Positions 17,665-25,274 of a stretch of 64,000 bases of DNA are shown here, piece by piece (position 1 is the first letter of the stretch; each line of letters starts with the position of its first letter). The DNA lies in assembly GCA_900544965.1 (NCBI GenBank), contig UQXE01000002.1:23755-87754 (forward strand), written 5' to 3'. The position numbers and the translations under genes are program-made. The notes under the pieces are model-generated. The model saw nothing but the letters and a program-made list of their open reading frames with translations. It had not been told where the DNA came from and did not search any database. Origin of the DNA: an uncultured Eubacteriales bacterium (GTDB lineage: Bacteria > Bacillota > Clostridia > Christensenellales > CAG-138).

Positions 17665-18324
17665 ATGGGTATAGGTGTTAGTATAAGGACATGGGGAGAA
17701 CTGGCGCTGTTTTCGCGCCCTGAGATGAAGGTAGAGCGGTGTAGTTACGACGTTATAACGCCGTCGGCAGCCAGGGGTGTTCTCGAAGCCATCTACTGGC
17801 ATCCCGGCATACGCTGGGTCATTGACAAAATCTATGTGATGAAGCCGATTCAGTTTACCAGCATACGAAGAAACGAGGTTAAGGGTAAATTATCCGCTAG
17901 AAACGCTTTAAGCGCAATGAACGGCTCAAAGACGCAGCTTTACGTAAGCAGCAGGGAAAATATCGTCCAGCGGGCCTCAATATTGCTTAGCGATGTAGAA
18001 TATGTGATCGACGCTCATTTCGAATTGACCGACAAAGCAAACGAATCCGACAACTCCGGCAAGTTTAAGGATATAATCATGAGGCGCCTAAGAAAGGGTC
18101 AGTGTTATCATACCCCGTATTTTGGCTGCAGGGAGTTTCCGGCAAGGTTTGAGCTGTTTGAGGGAGATGGGGTTGAAACCGCATATCAGGATACGGAAAA
18201 GGATCTGGGCTATATGCTTTATGACTTAGATTACTCGGATCCGGAGAACATTCAGCCCATGTTCTTTCGCGCAGTGCTTAAAAACGGGGTTTTGGATTTG
18301 AGTAATTGCGAGGTGATACGATGA
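17665..18324 (+). CDS. cas5c: Cas5c, crRNA-processing Cascade subunit
   Basis: Cas5 family protein of about 219 residues. In type I-C, which lacks Cas6, Cas5c cuts the pre-crRNA and then caps the 5' handle in Cascade. Seen: the RAMP-type start VSIRTWGELALFSRPE, then VITPSAARGVLEAIYW and FGCREFPARFE, the conserved Cas5c blocks. The ATG at 17665 has AAAGGAGG 6 bases upstream; a start at 17647 would lie before that site. The end overlaps cas8c by four bases (ATGA), so they are translationally coupled. No truncation is visible. Confidence 0.93.
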   Translation: MGIGVSIRTWGELALFSRPEMKVERCSYDVITPSAARGVLEAIYWHPGIRWVIDKIYVMKPIQFTSIRRNEVKGKLSARNALSAMNGSKTQLYVSSRENIVQRASILLSDVEYVIDAHFELTDKANESDNSGKFKDIIMRRLRKGQCYHTPYFGCREFPARFELFEGDGVETAYQDTEKDLGYMLYDLDYSDPENIQPMFFRAVLKNGVLDLSNCEVIR

Positions 18325-20204
18325 TATTGCAGTCGTTGGTTCAATATTATGAAGCGCTTGAAAGCAAGGGGCGTATCACAAGGCCTGGCTGGTGCAGGGC
18401 TAAGGTTTCGTTTGCCCTGAGAATTTCTGAATCCGGAGAGCTTTTGGACGTAATCAGGCTGACAAACGATGTTGAGATCCGGCAAAAGAAGGGCGGCATT
18501 AAGATCATAAAGGAACCCCAGCCGCTGATCGTTCCGGAAATGGTTACAACCCGCACCATAAAGGTAACCGCAAACTTTCTGTGCGATAATACCAGTTACA
18601 TTTTGGGTGTAGACAATAAGGGAAAGCCTGCACGATCACGGGAATGTTTTAACTGTGCCAAGGAGAAGCATCTGGAGCTGTTGGATTCAGTGGACAGTGC
18701 AGCTGCAAAGGCGGTTAAAAATTATTTTCAAAACTGGAACCCTGAAACGGCTATGGACAATGCTGCGCTGAACGATTATCTGGATGAAATGATGTCTGGC
18801 GGCAATTTGATTTTTGATATAGCTAATTTCGGGTATGCTCATGAGGACAAGGCCATAAGGGAAGCGTGGGAACGCCATCTTGAACGCGCCGAGGCGGATG
18901 GCGAAGATGCGGGGACTTGCCTGATAACGGGCAGGCGTTCCAAGATAGCCAGAATACACGGAAACATAAGGGGCGTAAGGGGAGCTCAGTCCAGCGGCGC
19001 TTCGCTTGTGTCGTTCAACGACCCGTCCTTTGAATCATATGAAAAAAAGCAAAGCTTCAACGCCCCGATAAGTACCTACGCCGCTTATGCGTATACCACA
19101 GCCCTGAATCACCTGATATCAGACTCCCAGCACTCCACCGTAATAGGAGACGCCACGATTGTATACTGGTCTGAGGATGGAAATGAAGAATATCAGGACA
19201 TCTTTTCTGCCGTGACAGAGCCTAAGGAGGACAACTATGAGATAGTTGACGGCGTGTTCAAAAAACTGGAGGCGGGAAGGGCCGTTGACGTTGACAACGT
19301 TATTGGCCATATAACGTTGGATAAGCGGTTCTACATCTTAGCGATAGCGCCCAACGCGGCAAGGCTGGCTATTAGGTTTTTCTATCAGGACAGCTTTGAA
19401 AAAATATTAGGGCACCTTAAGGATCACTACGACAGGATGGAGATAGCGAGACCCGAGTGGGAAACCAGCAAACGTAAATACATTGGCGCCTGGCGGATGC
19501 TTCAGGAGACTGTAAATAAAAAGTCAAAGGATAAAAAGCCCGTTTCCAGCATGGCGTCATCGGTATTGCGCGCGATGATATCGGGGGGAAAATATCCGGA
19601 GACATTATATCTTAACACCCTGGGCAGGATTTACGCGGAGCAGGACGACGAGGAATCCAAAATCTCTAAAATAACCAGCGGCAGGGCCGCGATCATCAAG
19701 GCCTATCTATTGAGAAATAAAAACTACGATAAGGAGGAAATTCCTATGGGATTGAATGTAGCCTGTGATAACGTAGCCTATGTGCTGGGCAGGACGTTTT
19801 CGGTATTGGAGGCGATACAGGAGGATTCAAATGATAATAGAAATGACAAAAAAAATGAAAAAAGAAAGAAATCTATAAATTCTACAATTAAGGATAGATA
19901 CTTTAACGCCGCGTGCGCTACGCCGGCGTCCATCTTCCCAGTCCTGTTCAAATTAAAGAACAGCCATATAAGAAAGATTGATAGTCCAAATATGGTAATC
20001 CATTATGAAAAGCTGTTGACGGAGCTTCAGTCAAAGGTGCCGGCCGCGGAGCATCAGTGCGCCGCTTATCCCAAGCGGCTTTCGCTTGAGGAACAGGGCA
20101 TGTTTGTCTTAGGCTATTATCATCAAAATGAGAAGCGCTACGAAAAGAGATCAAAGGATAGTGATAACAAATCAAATGAAAATAAAGGGCAGGAGGCTGA
20201 ATAA
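18321..20204 (+). CDS. cas8c: Cas8c (Csd1), large subunit of type I-C Cascade
   Basis: Large Cascade subunit of about 627 residues that recognises the PAM and helps recruit Cas3. Family blocks: YILGVDNKGKPARSRECF with CFNCA (a likely zinc-binding region near residue 110), CLITGRRSKIARIHGNIRGV, GASLVSFNDPSFESY, and IDNVIGHITLDKRFYILAIA-like segments. Start ATG in the ATGA overlap with cas5c, with GAGGTG upstream. The last ~150 codons also form the internal gene cas11c. Between about residues 505 and 520 lies a low-complexity Asn/Asp/Lys stretch. Ends in the TAATG overlap with cas7c. Confidence 0.95.
   Translation: MILQSLVQYYEALESKGRITRPGWCRAKVSFALRISESGELLDVIRLTNDVEIRQKKGGIKIIKEPQPLIVPEMVTTRTIKVTANFLCDNTSYILGVDNKGKPARSRECFNCAKEKHLELLDSVDSAAAKAVKNYFQNWNPETAMDNAALNDYLDEMMSGGNLIFDIANFGYAHEDKAIREAWERHLERAEADGEDAGTCLITGRRSKIARIHGNIRGVRGAQSSGASLVSFNDPSFESYEKKQSFNAPISTYAAYAYTTALNHLISDSQHSTVIGDATIVYWSEDGNEEYQDIFSAVTEPKEDNYEIVDGVFKKLEAGRAVDVDNVIGHITLDKRFYILAIAPNAARLAIRFFYQDSFEKILGHLKDHYDRMEIARPEWETSKRKYIGAWRMLQETVNKKSKDKKPVSSMASSVLRAMISGGKYPETLYLNTLGRIYAEQDDEESKISKITSGRAAIIKAYLLRNKNYDKEEIPMGLNVACDNVAYVLGRTFSVLEAIQEDSNDNRNDKKNEKRKKSINSTIKDRYFNAACATPASIFPVLFKLKNSHIRKIDSPNMVIHYEKLLTELQSKVPAAEHQCAAYPKRLSLEEQGMFVLGYYHQNEKRYEKRSKDSDNKSNENKGQEAE
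19746..20204 (+). CDS. cas11c: Cas11c, small Cascade subunit from an internal start in cas8c
   Basis: In type I-C the small subunit Cas11 is not a separate gene but is translated from a start inside cas8c, in the same frame. Here AAGGAGG at 19731-19737 lies 8 bases before an in-frame ATG at 19746, giving a 152-residue protein. It starts MGLNVACDNVAYVLGRTFSV, and the YxLGRxFxVLE pattern is what known Cas11c starts show. The ribosome binding site is among the strongest in this operon and serves no other start. Somewhat longer than the usual ~120-130 residues because of a Lys/Asn-rich insert and tail. The product is inferred from sequence. Confidence 0.8.
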   Translation: MGLNVACDNVAYVLGRTFSVLEAIQEDSNDNRNDKKNEKRKKSINSTIKDRYFNAACATPASIFPVLFKLKNSHIRKIDSPNMVIHYEKLLTELQSKVPAAEHQCAAYPKRLSLEEQGMFVLGYYHQNEKRYEKRSKDSDNKSNENKGQEAE

Positions 20205-21097
20205 TGATGTCAGAGGCAATTAAAAACAGGTATGAATTCGTAATTTTATTCGATGTGGAAAACGGGAATCCAAATGGGGACCCTGACGCGGGAAACCTGC
20301 CAAGGATGGATCCCGAAAGCGGATACGGCCTGGTAACGGACGTTTGCATCAAGCGGAAGATAAGGAACTACGTAGAAGCGGTCAAGGAGGATGCTCCGGG
20401 CTATAAAATATATATAAAAGAGGATGTTTCGCTCAACCGAAGTGACAGCAGCGCTTACGAATACCTTGGAATCAATGCCAGCAACGTAAAGGACGCTAAA
20501 AAGAGCGATCCTGACCTTGACAGGAAGATACGGGATTTCATGTGCCAGAACTTCTTTGATATACGTACGTTCGGTGCGGTTATGACCACCTTTGTAAAGG
20601 CGGCGCTGAACTGCGGCCAGGTGCGCGGACCGGTGCAAATCGGATTTGCGCGCAGCATCGACCCTGTAATAAGCCAGGAGGTCACCATCACCCGCGTTGC
20701 GATTACAAAGGAAGAGGATACCGAAAAAAAGAGCACGGAGATGGGACGAAAGAGCATAATCCCCTATGCGCTTTACAGGGCGGAAGGCTATGTATCGGCA
20801 AATCTTGCCCGTAAAACAACCGGCTTCTCCGAAGAGGATCTAGAGCTATTGTGGGAAGCCATCCTAAACATGTTTGAAAATGACCGTTCGGCCGCCAGAG
20901 GAAAGATGGCTGTCAGGGAGCTTATTGTATTTAAGCACAGCAGCGAATTGGGCGATTGTCCAGCTCATAAGCTGTTTGACACAGTGGAGGTTAAGCGCAG
21001 GGACGACGTGGAATATCCAAGACAATATGGGGATTACAGCTTAGAGATACATGAGGACAGAATTCCGGCTACAGTAGAGCTTATAAGAAAGTTATAA
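20204..21097 (+). CDS. cas7c: Cas7c (Csd2), Cascade backbone subunit
   Basis: RAMP protein of 297 residues that forms the filament along the crRNA spacer. The family signature is clear at the start: FVILFDVENGNPNGDPDAGN, then GLVTDVCIKRKIRNYVE, DIRTFGAVM and GQVRGPVQIGFARSIDP. The ATG at 20204 overlaps the cas8c stop by one base, with GGAGG 7 bases upstream; a second ATG follows directly. The end overlaps cas4 by one base. Length and motifs are normal for Csd2. Confidence 0.95.
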   Translation: MMSEAIKNRYEFVILFDVENGNPNGDPDAGNLPRMDPESGYGLVTDVCIKRKIRNYVEAVKEDAPGYKIYIKEDVSLNRSDSSAYEYLGINASNVKDAKKSDPDLDRKIRDFMCQNFFDIRTFGAVMTTFVKAALNCGQVRGPVQIGFARSIDPVISQEVTITRVAITKEEDTEKKSTEMGRKSIIPYALYRAEGYVSANLARKTTGFSEEDLELLWEAILNMFENDRSAARGKMAVRELIVFKHSSELGDCPAHKLFDTVEVKRRDDVEYPRQYGDYSLEIHEDRIPATVELIRKL

Positions 21098-21762
21098 TGG
21101 AATACAGGGAAGACGAATATCTGATGCTTTCGGGCATACAGCACTTTGCTTTTTGCAGGAGGCAATGGGCCCTTATCCACGTTGAGCAGCAGTGGCAGGA
21201 AAACGAACATACTGTTATAGGCGAGCTGTTCCATAAAAGGGCCCATGACCCCTATTTTCATGAAAAAAGAAATGATCTGATTGTCAGCAGGGGAGTGCCC
21301 GTCCATTCCAGATCGATGGGGGTAAGCGGAGTATGCGATATCATTGAGTTCTATAAGGTTGAGGACGGCATTTCCCTTCACGGGCGCAGGGGGCTGTATA
21401 GGGTATATCCGGTTGAATATAAAAAGGGGCATCCAAAGGAGACGAGGGCAGACCAGCTGCAGCTTGCGGCTCAAGCAATGTGCCTTGAGGAGATGATGTG
21501 CTGTAAAATCGACGAGGGAGCTATATTTTATGGGGAAACGCGCCGAAGGGACAGAGTGGCCATTACGGAGGAGCTTAGAGAAGAGGTAGTCAAAACCTTT
21601 AAGGAGATGCATGAGCTGTTTAATAGAGGATACACCCCAAAGGTAAAATGGTCAAAGAGCTGCAATGCGTGCTCACTCAAAGACCTATGCCTTCCAAAGT
21701 TAGGCAGGTCGCCCTCCGTTGCGGAGTATATTAAGAATGCGCTCGCAGAGGATGATATATGA
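21097..21762 (+). CDS. cas4: Cas4, adaptation-associated iron-sulfur exonuclease
   Basis: RecB-like nuclease of 221 residues that trims prespacers and checks the PAM during spacer acquisition. Iron-sulfur cysteines are seen at Cys20 (HFAFCRRQW) and in the C-terminal CNACSLKDLC, giving the four expected ligands. Nuclease motifs are VCDIIEF, YPVEYKKG and QLQLAAQAMC, with the Asp, Glu and Lys of the PD-(D/E)xK site. ATG overlaps the cas7c stop; the end overlaps cas1 by four bases. Its presence with cas1 and cas2 means the adaptation module is complete. Confidence 0.94.
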   Translation: MEYREDEYLMLSGIQHFAFCRRQWALIHVEQQWQENEHTVIGELFHKRAHDPYFHEKRNDLIVSRGVPVHSRSMGVSGVCDIIEFYKVEDGISLHGRRGLYRVYPVEYKKGHPKETRADQLQLAAQAMCLEEMMCCKIDEGAIFYGETRRRDRVAITEELREEVVKTFKEMHELFNRGYTPKVKWSKSCNACSLKDLCLPKLGRSPSVAEYIKNALAEDDI

Positions 21763-22790
21763 AAAAGCTGCTTAACAGCCTGTATGTTACATCTCCTGAA
21801 AATTACCTTTCACTGGACGGGGAGAACATTGTTATACTTGAAAACGGTCAGGAGCTGGGCAGAATTCCGCTGCATAACTTAGAGGCGGTAATTTCGTTTG
21901 GATACAGAGGAGTCAGCCCAGCGCTGATGGGCAAGTGTTCAGAACAGAATATTTCTCTATGCTTTATCAGTCCTAACGGCAGATTTCTTGCAAGAGTGAC
22001 AGGGGGCGTTAAGGGAAATGTGATATTAAGAAAAAAGCAGTACCGGGTTTCTGAGGATGAAAAACTAAGCTTTGAAATAGCTAAAAATTGCGTGTTGGGT
22101 AAAGTATATAATTGCCGCTGGGTTTTAGAGCGGGCCACAAGGGATCACAGCACACAGATAGATCTTGAAAGGGTTAAGCGGGCGTCCTCATTTCTTCAGC
22201 AATCGCTTACAAATATTTCATTAAGCCGATATATGGCCCAGCTGCGCGGATATGAGGGAGAAGCCGCGAGCGTCTATTTTGGGGTTTTTGATCAGCTAAT
22301 CCTTCAGCAGAAGAAGGAGTTTACGTTTCATGGCAGAAGCAGAAGACCTCCTCTTGATAATGTAAACGCCATGTTATCCTTTATATATACGCTGCTTGCT
22401 AACACTATTGAATCAGCTTTGGAGTCCGTAGGGCTTGACCCATACGTAGGCTTCATGCATACAGATAGGCCAGGAAGAGCGTCCTTGGCGCTGGACTTAA
22501 TTGAAGAGCTGCGTTCGGTTCTGGCCGACCGCTTCGTGCTTACAATGATCAATAAAAAAATGATAACTGGCCGGGGGTTCTCAAAAAAGGAGGATGGGGC
22601 GGTAATGATGAAGGATGATACGAAAAAGCTCATCCTGACCGCATGGCAGAATAAGAAGAAGGATGTAATCACCCATCCCTACCTTGGAGAAAAGGTGGAA
22701 TGGGGTATGATACCATTCGTTCAAGCCATGCTGCTGGCCAGACACCTGAGGGGCGATATAGACGAATATCCACCGTTCCTTTGGAAGTAG
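21759..22790 (+). CDS. cas1: Cas1, CRISPR integrase
   Basis: Spacer integrase of 343 residues that works as a complex with Cas2. The three metal ligands are visible: Glu in RGYEGEAAS (about 166), His in MHTDRPGRAS (about 233) and Asp in SLALDLIEELR (about 247). The start MKKLLNSLYVTSPENYLSLD and the MITGRGFSKKEDGAV block are typical of type I-C Cas1. ATGA overlap with cas4. No truncation or missing residue is visible, so adaptation should be possible even though no array is adjacent. Confidence 0.95.
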   Translation: MKKLLNSLYVTSPENYLSLDGENIVILENGQELGRIPLHNLEAVISFGYRGVSPALMGKCSEQNISLCFISPNGRFLARVTGGVKGNVILRKKQYRVSEDEKLSFEIAKNCVLGKVYNCRWVLERATRDHSTQIDLERVKRASSFLQQSLTNISLSRYMAQLRGYEGEAASVYFGVFDQLILQQKKEFTFHGRSRRPPLDNVNAMLSFIYTLLANTIESALESVGLDPYVGFMHTDRPGRASLALDLIEELRSVLADRFVLTMINKKMITGRGFSKKEDGAVMMKDDTKKLILTAWQNKKKDVITHPYLGEKVEWGMIPFVQAMLLARHLRGDIDEYPPFLWK

Positions 22791-22802
22791 GTGATAGCTT
22801 TG

Positions 22803-23090
22803 ATGGTTCTTATAACTTACGACGTTAACACAGAAACCGCCGAAGGGAGGACCAGACTGAGGAGAGTAGCTAAACAGTGTGTTAATTATGGAACGCGCGT
22901 ACAGAACTCTGTCTTTGAGTGCCTATTGGACAAAGCCCAATGCGTGGCGCTTAAGTCTATGTTAACCGATATCATTGACGAAGAGCTTGACAGCCTAAGA
23001 TTTTATTATCTGGGAAACAATCATAGGACAAAAATTGAACATATTGGCGTTGATAAGGGTATTGATATGGAACAGCCGCTGATCTATTGA
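22803..23090 (+). CDS. cas2: Cas2, adaptation complex subunit
   Basis: Small ferredoxin-fold protein of about 95 residues that bridges two Cas1 dimers. MVLITYDVNTETAEGRTRLRRVAKQC and NYGTRVQNSVFECLLD are textbook type I-C Cas2 blocks, with the metal-site Asp in TYDV. I chose the ATG at 22803, nine bases after TAGGTG; a GTG at 22791, right after the cas1 stop, would add four residues. Last gene of the operon. CRISPR arrays usually follow here, but none does. Confidence 0.93.
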   Translation: MVLITYDVNTETAEGRTRLRRVAKQCVNYGTRVQNSVFECLLDKAQCVALKSMLTDIIDEELDSLRFYYLGNNHRTKIEHIGVDKGIDMEQPLIY

Positions 23091-23566
23091 ACGGAAAAGT
23101 CTAAGTACGGAAGCGTAGGCGTCTATTAATATCGCTTTATAGAGGATAATTAAAGAGATTGGCGTTTACAGGTTGAGTTTATTTGTCGCTAACGGTTTTA
23201 TCCATTGACCATAAGGATTTTAACCTCTGAAGCTATTTTAATAATATTTATAAGCTTGTATTATTTAGTTATATATACCCTCAGTTGACAAGGGCAACAA
23301 CCTTGTCGGCGTTTTGTATAATGTTTGATTCTCATATATAATCTGGAACGCATTATGGGATAAAAAGATTATCATAAATAGATACATTATAAATTAAGTT
23401 TTATTAACTTTACAAGTACTGAACCCATTAATTGAAAACGCCGTGCTAATCTGCAAAATAGATAATCAAAGTATATCAAATGTTTATAAGCGTTTTTATA
23501 GCCAGCCGTTATAAATTAATGTGAGCGTTTGTATATATAGCATATAAGAGGACAGGAGGTGTCTTT
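23091..23566. other. AT-rich gap after cas2, no gene and no CRISPR array
   Basis: 476 bases without a plausible coding frame. I looked for repeated 28-36-base units and for type I-C repeat-like palindromes and saw none. A hairpin GACAAGG / CCTTGTC (23287-23293, 23301-23307) followed by GGCGTTTT may end the cas transcript. TAAGTACGGAAGCGTAGGC at 23102-23120 resembles TAAGTGTGAGCGTAGGC at 15200-15216 ahead of cas3. Confidence 0.7.
23287..23315 (+). terminator. Probable terminator downstream of cas2
   Basis: GACAAGG (23287-23293) pairs with CCTTGTC (23301-23307), then GGCGTTTT. The T-run is short, so it may be weak; it lies about 200 bases after cas2. Confidence 0.45.
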
Positions 23567-24442
23567 ATGGAATACAGACGAAGACGTAGGCGCCGTGGGA
23601 CAAGAAACGGAGGTTCGGGCGCTGGCGGAGTGGTTTTAGCAATAGTGCTGGTTGCGGGTATGATCTATTTTGTCACCGCATCCTCCGCCGGCACCTGGAT
23701 CGCGCAAAACGTAGTCGCGCCGCTGTTTGGTACGGCTACCCACAGTCCGGATCCGTCGGCAACGCCTGATGATAACCCCGCGATAAACTCGGGCGACCTC
23801 GTTACACGCGAGATTGATCTGCCATCGATATCCTGCTATATGTTGCAGATGGGTGCATTCGAATCCAAAGAAAATGCCGAAAAGCTAGCCAACGATATCA
23901 AAGACCAAGGGGCGGCCGGTTACGTATATCAGGACAGCGAACGCTTCAGGGTGCTTGCGTCGGGATACGGAAGCGAGAGCGACGCCAAGAGCGTAAGGGA
24001 TAGGCTAAAGGATGAGGGCCATGACTGCACGGTATTCAACCTAGCGGCATCAGGAGCAAGTTTCCGCGTTACAGCGACGGAGGCGCAGCTGAACAATGTT
24101 GAAAGCGGTTTTAAAGCCCTGCTCGATACGTGCAATGAAATCATGGAGGCGTCAATATCTTTTGATGAAAATAAATCCCAGGTTTCAGAGGGAAAAGCCG
24201 CAGTCGGAGAAATTCTTACAAAACTCAAAAATGCAGTAGAACCGCTGAAATCCGTTACATCCTCCGACGAGGTGCTGTTGAGGGTTATTGAATGCTATGA
24301 TAGATATAGCAGTTTATTATCCGCACTTTCCAACGAACAAACAGAAAGTTTTGTGGATTTTTCGTCGAAAATGAAGTATACTCAATTACAGTTAACGCAT
24401 GAATACGTTAAGCTGATGGAGGCGCTGTCCTCCCAAGGCTGA
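23567..24442 (+). CDS. SPOR-domain membrane protein at the head of the DRTGG/hydrogenase operon
   Basis: Protein of 291 residues. The first 15 residues are almost all Arg and Gly (MEYRRRRRRRGTRNGG), then one membrane helix (about 22-44). A Ser/Pro/Asp-rich linker leads to a SPOR domain (about 83-157: YMLQMGAFESKENAEKLAND and YRVLASGYG-like FRVLASGYGS). SPOR domains bind glycan strands lacking stem peptides, so it should sit in the membrane with the domain outside. The last ~130 residues are helical and unrecognised. The ATG follows AGGAGGTG. The DRTGG gene begins 19 bases after its stop, which suggests one transcript with the redox-type genes behind it. Confidence 0.85.
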   Translation: MEYRRRRRRRGTRNGGSGAGGVVLAIVLVAGMIYFVTASSAGTWIAQNVVAPLFGTATHSPDPSATPDDNPAINSGDLVTREIDLPSISCYMLQMGAFESKENAEKLANDIKDQGAAGYVYQDSERFRVLASGYGSESDAKSVRDRLKDEGHDCTVFNLAASGASFRVTATEAQLNNVESGFKALLDTCNEIMEASISFDENKSQVSEGKAAVGEILTKLKNAVEPLKSVTSSDEVLLRVIECYDRYSSLLSALSNEQTESFVDFSSKMKYTQLQLTHEYVKLMEALSSQG

Positions 24443-24461
24443 CGAAGGAGGGGAATGCGCA

Positions 24462-24821
24462 ATGTTAATATCGGATGTTATCAGGATACTGGACGCAAAT
24501 ATCCTATGTGGAGCCGACCGCACAGATTTGGAGATAGACTCCGCATTTGGATCTGATATGATGAGCGACGTGCTGGCGTATGTCACGCCCACAACCTTGG
24601 TCTTAACAGGCATGATAAATCCTCATGTGATACGCACCGCAGAGATGCTTGATGTGCGATGTATAGTATTCGTGCGTGGAAAGCAGGTAAGCGATGATAT
24701 CATTGAAGAGGCCGACGAGCAGGGAATGGTGCTTTTGTCAACGACCAAAACCTTATATACATCAAGCGGTCTCTTGTATCAGGCGGGGCTTCCCGCATGC
24801 ACAAGGAGCGGACAGGCATGA
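24462..24821 (+). CDS. DRTGG-domain protein 1
   Basis: Small protein of 119 residues. The DRTGG fold is the regulatory domain found in HPr kinase and in some phosphotransacetylases, but here it stands alone. Seen: a start LISDVIRILDANILCGADR, then ASGSDMMSDVLAY-like GSDMMSDVLAYVTP and LTGMINPHVIRTAEMLD, the usual pattern. Its ligand is unknown; nucleotide binding is suspected for the family. AAGGAGGGG precedes the ATG. The stop overlaps the ATPase start by four bases (ATGA). A paralogue lies at 26619-26963 in the same operon, so the pair may form a heterodimer. Confidence 0.85.
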   Translation: MLISDVIRILDANILCGADRTDLEIDSAFGSDMMSDVLAYVTPTTLVLTGMINPHVIRTAEMLDVRCIVFVRGKQVSDDIIEEADEQGMVLLSTTKTLYTSSGLLYQAGLPACTRSGQA

Positions 24822-25240
24822 CGGTATTATATAGGGATATATATCCAGTTGAGAGAGGAAATTTCGCCATGGCTGGCGATGCGTCGAGCAAGATAAAGCG
24901 GCTGCTTAAACGTATGGATGTAGACCCCGTCTTGATTAGGGAAGTTGCGATATGTTCATATGAACTTGAGCTTAATCTTGTAATACACTCGCTCGGAGGC
25001 GAACTAATCCTTGAGATGACGGAAAATTGCCTTACACTTACCAGCTCGGATTGCGGTCCAGGGATACCCAATACCGAACTTGCGATGAAAGAGGGATACT
25101 CCACGGCGCCGGAGGACGTGCGCATGATGGGATTTGGAGCGGGAATGGGCCTGCCCAATGTTAAAAGGCATAGCAGCCGATTTACAATTAAATCCGAAGT
25201 TGGAAAAGGTTCCATAATAACGGCTGAATATGACTTGTGA
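24818..25240 (+). CDS. SpoIIAB/RsbW-type ATP-binding protein
   Basis: GHKL-fold ATPase/kinase-like protein of about 140 residues, of the anti-sigma-factor kinase family. ATP-lid motifs are intact: N-box YELELNLVIHS (about residue 50), G1 DCGPGIP, G2 GFGAGMGLPN. The wording anti-sigma factor applies to the family; no sigma factor or STAS partner is next to it, so it may instead regulate the hydrogenase-like protein or a distant sigma. Start ATG at 24818 in the ATGA overlap with DRTGG protein 1, with AAGGAG upstream; a start at 24797 would lie before that site. The hydrogenase-like gene follows after 34 bases. Confidence 0.85.
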   Translation: MTVLYRDIYPVERGNFAMAGDASSKIKRLLKRMDVDPVLIREVAICSYELELNLVIHSLGGELILEMTENCLTLTSSDCGPGIPNTELAMKEGYSTAPEDVRMMGFGAGMGLPNVKRHSSRFTIKSEVGKGSIITAEYDL

Positions 25241-25274
25241 CCTGTAGGGTTTTCAAGAAACGGGAGGATGAAGT

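Noticed and set aside
23285..23322. TTGACA and TATAAT as a promoter for the SPOR operon
   Set aside because: The spacer would be 26 bases, too long for a normal promoter; the TTGACA belongs to a hairpin.
23091..23566. Expected CRISPR array after cas2
   Set aside because: No 28-36-base unit recurs, and no type I-C repeat-like palindrome with a GTGGATTGAAA-type end is present.
24818..25240. Calling the ATPase a second SpoIIAB
   Set aside because: It shares the GHKL motifs but lacks a STAS partner and a sigma gene, and its neighbours are redox proteins.
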